NCBI GenBank assembly: GCA_023404955.1
Contig: JAEXZY010000154.1
Coordinates: forward strand, 1 to 64,000
Source: Actinomycetes bacterium
Lineage (GTDB): Bacteria; Actinomycetota; Actinomycetes; Mycobacteriales; Mycobacteriaceae
Direction: 5' to 3'
Length of the DNA: 64,000 nucleotides
This document shows positions 1 through 6,900 of this stretch, piece by piece. The notes under the pieces were generated by a model that was not told the origin of the DNA, did not search any database, and saw nothing but the letters and a program-made list of their open reading frames with translations. Made by a program: the position numbers and the translations under genes. How positions within the stretch are numbered: the first letter of the stretch is position 1; every line of letters starts with the position of its first letter.

Positions 1-1
1 G

Positions 2-490
2 GGTACCGTGCGCGGGGGGGCGCGGGGGTGGGCGGCGGCCGCCGCGCTGGGCTACCTCACGGTGTACCGGCATGAGCGCGCTGTCGACAACGCCCGCGCG
101 CAGATCGACGAGCAGGGCCCGCGCCTCGTCGAGCAGATGCTCAGCTACAGCGCCGACACCATGGCCGCCGACTTCGCGCGGGCGCAGGGGCTGACCACCG
201 ACACCTATCGCGAGCAATTGGTCGCACAGCAGCAGGCCGCGCAGAAGGCGGGCATCAAGTCCAACGAGTACTGGGCTGTCAGCCACGCGGTGCTCACCGA
301 TCCGCCGGTCACACCCGATCGGGCGTCCATGCTGCTGGCGATGCAGGGGCAGCGCGGCGACGACCCGCAGAATCTGAAGTTCATCACGGCTACTGTGCGC
401 GTCGACTTCGACCGTGCTCCGTCCGGCCAGTGGCAGGTCGCGAACCTGACCGTGCTGAAGAAGCCGCAGATGAATCCGGCGGGCCAGTGA
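2..490 (+). CDS. Mce-associated membrane protein, 5' truncated by window edge
   Basis: The reading frame is open to the window edge, so the gene probably starts upstream; the first in-window start codon is GTG at 8. The visible part has a short hydrophobic stretch, then an extracytoplasmic domain with the pattern of Mce-associated (Mas) proteins: a helical segment with RAQIDEQGPRLVEQMLSYSA, then a segment ending in a KFITATVRVDF / WQVANLTV beta pattern. Mas proteins sit in the inner membrane and support Mce lipid importers. The next two genes are of the same family and overlap it, so this is the tail of an mce operon whose yrbE and mce genes should lie just before the window. By position it corresponds to Rv0175 or Rv0176. 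Confidence 0.75.
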   Translation, partial: GTVRGGARGWAAAAALGYLTVYRHERAVDNARAQIDEQGPRLVEQMLSYSADTMAADFARAQGLTTDTYREQLVAQQQAAQKAGIKSNEYWAVSHAVLTDPPVTPDRASMLLAMQGQRGDDPQNLKFITATVRVDFDRAPSGQWQVANLTVLKKPQMNPAGQ

Positions 491-1038
491 GTCCGCGGCG
501 CAGGGTCGACGACACCACGACCGACTACTTCGGCAGCAGTCCGCGGCAGCCGCGGCGTTGGGGTCTGCCGCTGGTGGCGACGGTGGTGGCGCTGGTGGTC
601 GCCGCAGCGATCACCGCGAGCACGCTGATGCTGATCCGGCACGAACACGACCGGACCGATGCCGTGCGGGAGGCGTCCGCGCTGGGATACACCCGCGAGT
701 TCATGACCGAGTACATGGCATTGGACCCGTTCAACGCCAACGCCTACGCGGATCGGATCGCCGCGCAGGCCACCGGTGAATTCGCCAAGAGCTTCAAGGA
801 GAAGCAGAACGAGATCCTGCTGCAGGTGGCCCGCGGCGAGCCGACCACCGGCACGGTGCTCGCGGCGGGAGTGCAGCGCTGGAACGACGACGGCAGCGCC
901 GACGTGCTGGTCGCCACGAAAGCGACGTCGACGACGCCCGACGGCAAGACGACGATCGAAAGTGGCAGCCGCTGGATCGCCACGACGATCAAGGAAGGAC
1001 AGCAGTGGAAGATCAGCAACCTGATTCAGGTGATCTGA
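487..1038 (+). CDS. Mce-associated membrane protein (Rv0177-like)
   Basis: 183 residues starting at GTG 487, which overlaps the previous stop as GTGA; this start is preferred over one at 430 because of the translational coupling. It has a short basic cytoplasmic tail, one membrane helix (roughly residues 27-47, LPLVATVVALVVAAAITAS), and an extracytoplasmic domain ending in WKISNLIQVI, the usual C-terminal beta pattern of Mas proteins. Length matches Rv0177 (184 aa) of the mce1 operon. The inferred role is a structural or stabilising partner of the Mce lipid transporter encoded upstream. It is co-transcribed with its neighbours. Confidence 0.8.
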   Translation: MSPRRRVDDTTTDYFGSSPRQPRRWGLPLVATVVALVVAAAITASTLMLIRHEHDRTDAVREASALGYTREFMTEYMALDPFNANAYADRIAAQATGEFAKSFKEKQNEILLQVARGEPTTGTVLAAGVQRWNDDGSADVLVATKATSTTPDGKTTIESGSRWIATTIKEGQQWKISNLIQVI

Positions 1039-1907
1039 CCACCGACGACTCGGCACTCGCGCCTCCCAGCGATCCCGCGACCCCGTCGCGTCGCCGCCGC
1101 TTCTTCCGGCGCAGCCGCGCCGCAGCGGCGGAGGAGCCGGCGGACACCGTCGACAGGCTGGAACCCGAGTCCTCGGCGGTCGAGGAACCGCTCGAGGCGT
1201 CCAAGAGACCGGTCGGGAAGGCGGCGCGCACTCCGAAGCCGGACGTCAGCGCTGAGGACGCCGCTTCTGTGGCAGCCGCATCCGAAGACAGCGCGGCCGA
1301 GCAGGCTGCGGTCGCAGACGATGCTGACGATGCTGCAGCCGACGAACCTGCCGTCGAGATCCGGATGGTGGAGCATCGTCCCGCCGGGCGCAAGCTGACC
1401 GTGGCCGCCGTGGTCGCCTCCGTGCTGTTCGTCGGCGGCGGCGCCTACGCAGGCGCGATGGTGCAGCCCTATCTCGCGCAGCGGGCGATGAACACCACCA
1501 AGCTCGAGATCGCCCGCACCGCGACCGCGGCGATCACCGCGCTGTGGACCTACACACCGGACGACATGCCCGCACTGGCCGACCGGGCGTCGCGGTACCT
1601 CGGCGGCGACTTCGCCAACGACTACCGCAAGTACATCGACGCCATCATCGAGCCGAACAAGCAGGCGCAGGTCACCAACACCACCGAGGTGGTCGGTGCC
1701 GCCGTCGAAAGCGTGTCGCCCCCGCTCACGCCGACCGACGCCACCGCGATCGTCTACACGAACTCGATCTCGACGAGTCCGGTCACCAAGAACATCCCGT
1801 CGCTGCGCTACCTGTCGTACCGCCTCACGATGAAGCGTGACGGCGGGGATTGGCGGATCACCCGGATGTCGACCGTGACGTCGTTCGACCTGACCCCGCA
1901 GCTGTAA
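1005..1907 (+). CDS. Mce-associated membrane protein (Rv0178-like)
   Basis: 300 residues from GTG 1005, overlapping the previous gene by 34 bp; a strong AAGGAAGGA ribosome site sits just upstream and supports this start. An Ala/Glu/Asp-rich cytoplasmic region of about 125 residues, with an Arg-rich patch RRRRFFRRSR near residue 30, precedes one membrane helix (about 128-150). The C-terminal extracytoplasmic domain ends WRITRMSTVTSFDLTPQL, typical of the family. It is longer than Rv0178 (244 aa), the extra length being the acidic N-terminal tail. It is the last member of the Mas triplet. Specific function within the Mce1-type system is inferred from context only. Confidence 0.8.
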   Translation: MEDQQPDSGDLTTDDSALAPPSDPATPSRRRRFFRRSRAAAAEEPADTVDRLEPESSAVEEPLEASKRPVGKAARTPKPDVSAEDAASVAAASEDSAAEQAAVADDADDAAADEPAVEIRMVEHRPAGRKLTVAAVVASVLFVGGGAYAGAMVQPYLAQRAMNTTKLEIARTATAAITALWTYTPDDMPALADRASRYLGGDFANDYRKYIDAIIEPNKQAQVTNTTEVVGAAVESVSPPLTPTDATAIVYTNSISTSPVTKNIPSLRYLSYRLTMKRDGGDWRITRMSTVTSFDLTPQL

Positions 1908-1913
1908 ACCGCT

Positions 1914-1929
1914 TGTTCCACGTGAAACG
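1914..1929. other. parS-like ParB binding site
   Basis: TGTTCCACGTGAAACG matches the widely conserved 16-bp parS palindrome TGTTNCACGTGAAACA at every fixed position except the last base. It lies at the junction of the mce-associated block and the fructosamine-kinase-like gene and contains that gene's probable GTG start. ParB nucleates on such sites to load SMC and segregate origins. The equivalent H37Rv region is about 0.2 Mb from oriC, which is compatible with an origin-proximal parS. ParB binding is inferred from the motif only. Confidence 0.65.
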
Positions 1930-2680
1930 TCACGCGCATGCGCCTGACGGGTTCTTTCGCTGCGAAGCCGCTGGGCTGCAATGGCTTTCGGCTGCGGACG
2001 GGGGTGTCCCGGCTGTCCGGGTGATCGCTGTCGACAACCACTCGCTCACGCTGGAGCGGCTGGCGAGCGTGGCGCCGGAGCGGGCGGACGCGCTGACGTT
2101 CGGCACGCGGTTGGCCCGCACCCACGCAGCCGCTGCCGACGGTTTCGGTGCGCCACCACCGGAGTGGACCGCACCGACGGGCTTTTTCGGCCCGCTCGAG
2201 CAGCCCCTGCCGATGAGTTACGGCCACGAGACGTCGTGGGGACGCTTCTACGCTCAACACCGGCTCGCGCCGATGCTCGAGCGAGCAAAAGTGGGAACGG
2301 AGGTCCGCGAGGCGGTCGAGACCGTCATATCGCGTTGCGCGGCAGGCGTATTCGACGATCCGGGGGAGGAGCCGTGCCGGCTGCACGGTGACCTGTGGAG
2401 CGGCAACGTCATGTGGACCGCCGACGGCGTGGTGCTGATCGACCCGGCGGCGCACGGTGGTCATCGGGAGACGGACCTGGCGATGCTCGCGCTGTTCGGA
2501 TGTCCGCACCGCGACGCCATCCTCGAGGGCTATCAGCAGGTCCGCCAGTTGACCGAGGGCTGGCGCGACAGGATCGGACTGCATCAGCTCTACCCACTGC
2601 TGGCCCATGTCGTGCTGTTCGGTTCGGGCTACGAGCGGCAGACGCTGGCGGCCGCCCGCAGCGCGCTGGCAGCTAGTTGA
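1922..2680 (+). CDS. fructosamine kinase family protein (aminoglycoside-phosphotransferase fold)
   Basis: 252 residues from GTG 1922; TTG 1913 is an alternative start and no ribosome site separates them. The N-terminus VKRHAHAPDGFFRCEAAGLQWL is the typical beginning of fructosamine/ketosamine-3-kinases. The catalytic loop is LHGDLWSGNVMW (H-G-D-x-W-x-G-N), followed by the DFG-equivalent LIDPAAHGGHRETDLAML. The family phosphorylates ketosamines on glycated proteins or small molecules, with deglycation as a result; the substrate here is unknown. The gene overlaps the convergent downstream gene by 8 bp. It is not part of the H37Rv gene order at this place, so it is an accessory insertion next to the Mce-associated genes. 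Confidence 0.8.
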   Translation: MKRHAHAPDGFFRCEAAGLQWLSAADGGVPAVRVIAVDNHSLTLERLASVAPERADALTFGTRLARTHAAAADGFGAPPPEWTAPTGFFGPLEQPLPMSYGHETSWGRFYAQHRLAPMLERAKVGTEVREAVETVISRCAAGVFDDPGEEPCRLHGDLWSGNVMWTADGVVLIDPAAHGGHRETDLAMLALFGCPHRDAILEGYQQVRQLTEGWRDRIGLHQLYPLLAHVVLFGSGYERQTLAAARSALAAS

Positions 2681-3755
2681 AAGCCAGCCACGCCGGCTGC
2701 GCCCGCTCGTGCGAATCGCACAGCACCGCCATCGTGTCGCACGAACCCTGCGGCGAACCGGCGCCCGCCCACATGCCGCCGGTGTCGCGGCGCAGCACGA
2801 TGGCCGTCGAACCGCCGCCGTCGAGCAGAACCGCGGTGTCGCTGCCCAGCCCGCGGAACAGGTCTTGAATCTGGTCGGGGGTGTAGCTGCCGCCGGAGAA
2901 GACGTACATCTCGTCGCGATCGCGCACGTAGGCGATCGCGGTCCGGGCCGCGCTCGGGCCGGGATCATTCATCTGGCCGGTGTCCCCGGGCGCGAGCAGA
3001 TGCATGCCGGCCACCGCGACGAAGCGGGTTCCCTTGTCGAGCAGGCCGGCGATCACCGGAGAGGCCGCGTCGAAGTCGTTGCCGCTCTTCGGCGGTATCA
3101 CGAACGGCGCGCCCTGTACCGGCAGAACCATCGTCGACAGTGCCATCCAGTTCTCGTTGCCGCCCGAGAGTCCCTGCTTGCCCGCATAGGCCAGGGTGCC
3201 GGTCACCGGGGCGTTGGTGCGACCGAGGTTGCGGGTGTTGTCGACGTAGGCCCCCAGCGGTGAGCTGCACCCGGTCGACTTCCACGACCCGCCCTGCTGG
3301 CCGCGTACGTCGAAGAAGTTCGCGTTGATCGCGATGGTCGGCTGGCCGAGCACCTGCCACGCCTGCAGCGGGGAATAGGTCTCCGATGCCTGCAACAGTC
3401 CCTCGGAAGTCCGGGCGCGGGGGTCGCGTTCGCAGCGGGCCTGGAACCCGGTGTGGGAGTCGGCCAGCAGTCGAGGCGCCAGCCGGGATGAAGCACCTTT
3501 GATGATCATCAGCCGGCCACCGTTGGTCATCTCGTAGGAACGGCCCGAGGCGTCGAGCATGGGGGCGGGGAAGCCCGACCCGAAGTTGTAGACGAGGTAG
3601 GAGCCCTTGGTGGTGGCGATCGCGGCGGCCAGCTGTTCCCGTGCGCTGGCCGCGGCGGCGTCCGGCGCGCTGATGCCCGCCGCCACCAGCGTGCAGACCG
3701 CCGCTGCCGCGGCGTCGCGCAATCGCCGGCGAATGTTTGCGGCAGGAGTCGACAT
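2673..3755 (-). CDS. secreted phosphodiester glycosidase-like protein (LprO position)
   Basis: 360 residues with an N-terminal Arg cluster, a hydrophobic signal segment and a likely AXA-type cleavage near residues 35-37 (APDAAAAS); the Cys at 21 lacks a good lipobox. The C-terminal half carries the NAGPA/DUF2233 pattern: INANFFD near the middle, a long domain, and the signature LLDGGGSTAIVLR close to the C-terminus. NAGPA-fold proteins hydrolyse phosphodiester-linked sugars; an envelope glycan or teichoic-like substrate is inference. Position and size match Rv0179c (lprO, 369 aa). A GAAGGAG ribosome site precedes the ATG, and a TTGACA/TATTGT promoter lies 48-75 bp upstream. Confidence 0.75.
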   Translation of the reverse strand: MSTPAANIRRRLRDAAAAAVCTLVAAGISAPDAAAASAREQLAAAIATTKGSYLVYNFGSGFPAPMLDASGRSYEMTNGGRLMIIKGASSRLAPRLLADSHTGFQARCERDPRARTSEGLLQASETYSPLQAWQVLGQPTIAINANFFDVRGQQGGSWKSTGCSSPLGAYVDNTRNLGRTNAPVTGTLAYAGKQGLSGGNENWMALSTMVLPVQGAPFVIPPKSGNDFDAASPVIAGLLDKGTRFVAVAGMHLLAPGDTGQMNDPGPSAARTAIAYVRDRDEMYVFSGGSYTPDQIQDLFRGLGSDTAVLLDGGGSTAIVLRRDTGGMWAGAGSPQGSCDTMAVLCDSHERAQPAWLAFN

Positions 3756-3782
3756 CGGCGGCTCCTTCGACGAGAGTGACGA

Positions 3783-3796
3783 CCTGACTGGTCAGG
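3783..3796. promoter_or_regulatory. inverted repeat, probable operator
   Basis: CCTGAC TG GTCAGG is a perfect 6-2-6 inverted repeat located between the predicted -10 box (3803-3808) and the start codon of the minus-strand glycosidase-like gene. Position just downstream of the transcription start is typical of a repressor site. The cognate regulator is not identifiable here. Confidence 0.45.
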
Positions 3797-3802
3797 AAGA
3801 CA

Positions 3803-3830
3803 ACAATAACCGCAGGAGAAACGCTGTCAA
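3803..3830 (-). promoter_or_regulatory. SigA-type promoter of the phosphodiester glycosidase-like gene
   Basis: On the minus strand, TTGACA (3830-3825), 16 bp, then TATTGT (3808-3803). The -35 hexamer is perfect and the -10 fits TANNNT. It drives the gene that starts at 3755. The -35 element lies inside the left copy of the 80-bp repeat. Confidence 0.55.
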
Positions 3831-3890
3831 CTTTCGTCACAGCAGTATCACAGGATGGTTCCGCGAAGGTTGCTGCGTGGTTTGCTGCCA
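3811..3890. repeat. left copy of imperfect direct repeat flanking the giant gene
   Basis: Aligned without gaps to 10081-10160, this segment matches at 59 of 80 positions by hand count. The best-conserved ends are CAACTTTCG with AGCAGTA and GTTTGCTGC. The two copies lie just beyond the 3' end and upstream of the 5' end of the 5.85-kb gene 3905-9754. Similarity falls off abruptly on both sides (3 of 10 matches in adjacent blocks). Confidence 0.6.
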
Positions 3891-3904
3891 GGCGCTCCCA
3901 GACC

Positions 3905-6900
3905 TCAGAGGTTCATCGCCGCCGGCACGACGTGCACCGTAGTCGAGATCTGCCCGTCCTCGTCCATGGTGCCAACCGTGACGTAGAGGGTTCCGTCCGG
4001 CGCGAGAGACACCGCGTTCGCGAAGAACTGATCGAGGATCATCGGCGGCGCACCTTCAGTGACGAACACTTCCCGGGTGCCGTCCGGATTCGCCGCGAAC
4101 ACTCGCGTCAACTGCTGGAAGTCGGACGGACCGCCGTAGATCTCTTCGTAAAAGACGTAATAGAACGTGCCGTCGGGCCCGATCTCGACCGGCCCGCTCG
4201 GCTGGTAGTCGTCGTAGGAGAAGAACTTGTCGAAGACGGTCGTACCGTCGCTGTCGATCGACAGAAGTTGGGTGCCGTCCGGAGTCTGGCCCACGATGTG
4301 GGCGGCGTTCCCGATGACCTCGACCTGAACGCCCGACACGTCACTAGCCCACAGCGGCTCGGTCAGGACCCCGGCGGACGGGATCGCGACGCGGTACTCG
4401 AACCCGTCACCGACGATCGCGAACACCGTTCCGTCATCGGCGAACTGAAGTGATCCGATATCGAACGATGTGCCCAGTGCCGACACCTCGGCGACGCCGT
4501 TGGTGACCGCGATGAGTCGGCCGTCAGTTCCGTCGAAGACGTACACCGTCGCGCCCCGGCCGGCCACGATATCGCCCCGGGAAGGACCGACGTCGACGGT
4601 GCTGACCGCGCCTTCGGCGTTGACGTAGAGCAGCTGACCTCCGCCGATGCGTACGTACGCCCCGCTGCGGTCGACCGTCGAGACCGGATCGCCTTGCCAT
4701 CCCGCGACAGGATGATCGACGCGGTTGCCTTCTGCGTCGATGACGGCGATCCATGAGTTGTTCCGGTCGAACCAGGTGAAAACGGTTGTGTCACCCGCGG
4801 TCGCGATGCTGTCCGCGCCGGACGGCGCCGGCAGGAACGAGCGATGGACGGAGCCATCGGCAGTGACGACGAGGACTCCGACCGACTGATTTATCCGTCC
4901 GTCGGGCTCGACGCCGATGGTATCGGCGAGCAGGTACACCGTCCCGTCCGTGCCCAACACGACCGATCTCGCATAGCTCCGGTCGGTGATCTCGGTGCCG
5001 TCGAGTGGAGTCAGCGCCACAGTCGACTCGTCTCCCGCGGCCGAAATGCGCCAGAGTGACGCACGTTCGGTGTTGTCCACGCCGAACTGTGAGACTGCGA
5101 CGTAGAGCGTCCCGTCCGATCCGGCGACGCTTCCGACGGGGTTCGAGTTGCCTGCGTAACCGCGTACGTAGCTCGATACCTGCCCGGCGGAAGTGACGCG
5201 CCACACGGCTACCGTTTCATCCGTCGCATCGAGTGCCAGGTAGTAGTTGGTGCCCTCGACGGACCGCATCCATTGCCCGTACACAGGCACCGACACCGAG
5301 GTCAGGTTCGCCTCGGGCGTCACCACCACCAAGTTCGCAAACCCGTCGTTGAGGTCAGATCGCCCGACAGGAACGAAGGCAATTCCGCCGTCAGTCAGCG
5401 TGACAACGTCTGACGTCACCCGCCGGGAGGAGGGACCCGTCACCATGCTGCCGGCCACCGTCCCGGCGACATCGACGTGTCCGTCCGGTTTAGCGACAAG
5501 AATGGTTGTCGTGTCGGTGTTCTCGTCGTAGACGAACTGGTACCCGCGGCCTGTCGTTCCCACGACGGTCGAGATCTGGGGTACGCCGACAACGGACGGC
5601 AGCACGATGGGTGGCTGGGGTACTGCGTCGAAACTGAGCAGATGAATACTCGCTTGGCTTGTCAACGCGTACACCCGCGATTCGTCCGGGCTGATCGCGA
5701 GCGCGTCGAATCCAGTGCCAGGCAATGCGATTGATTGGACGTTCTCGGTGGCGATGGTGACCGTCACGAAAGACAGCCCGTCTGGCGTGGTGACTGTCCC
5801 GAAAACCTGCGTCCCGTCAGCGCTGAGGCTCAACCCGCTCAACGAGCCCGGCACCAGGATGTCGTATGTCGAGTTGTCATCGCTGTCGACGACTGTCAGG
5901 TAGTTCTCGGTGCCATCCTCGAGCGCCGTGCCGACGAAGAACCGACCGTCGCCGGAGACGAGCAGGTCGCTCGTCACCACGTTGCCGAAAGGCCCAGTTC
6001 CACCGGTGGAGTCCGGCCCGTTGACAGCGATGTAGTGCTCCGTGCGCTGCTTCACCGCGTTGTACTGCTCGACGATCAGGAAGCCGGTGGTGCCGTCACC
6101 GCTCAACTGGATCGAGCCCTCGAAGCCGTCCGCGAAACCGTTTCCGCCGCCGGCGGCGACATCGGTGTCCAACCTGATGAAGAAGTCCAGAGGGGTGCCT
6201 CCCGTTTCACTGGGAATTCGAACTACGAAGTAGGCGTACTTGCTGTCGGCGCTGTATCGGACGGGGGTGAGCAACTCTCCGTCCTCGTACCACGATCCGG
6301 GTGTCGATTCGCCGCTGACCAGATCGATGACCGTGAACGTTGCAGCAGGTTCGTCGTTCGCCGAAGCCGTCATCATGAAGGCGCGCAATCCATCCGGCGT
6401 GACGCGGACGGCATCGGTCATGTCGTCGGGAAGGTCGACGGTCCGCACGGCGTCGGTCGTGGTGTCGATGATCGCCAGTGCGTAGTCATTAGATGAGTCA
6501 CTGGTCGTCACGTAGACGCGATCGCCTGTCGCGGAGAACGTCACGTCACCAAGGGTGCGCCCCGGCAAAGCGATTGACCGCGTCGTCGCCGTCGCGGTGT
6601 CGATGAGCAGCACCGCGCCGCCGCGGGTGGCATAGGCGCGCGCACCGTCAACGCTGAGGATGACCGGTCCGTCGACCGGGCCACCCAGCGGCACCAGGTA
6701 TCCGGTGCGTGACACGGTATCGATGACCGTCAACCGATAATTCGTCGTACCGTCCGCGGCTACCTCGACCGTCGAGAGGTACGCGCGACGACCATCGGCG
6801 CTGACGACGATCGGTCGGGCCGTCGCGCCGTTGATCGCGATGTCCCCGCCGGAGGTGGTACCGAACAGAATCGGAACGGTGACAGCGACATTCGCGATTC

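Noticed and set aside
3931..4453. Plus-strand frames over the 3' end of the giant gene
   Set aside because: Shadows of the propeller repeats; the regular blade pattern is only in the minus frame.
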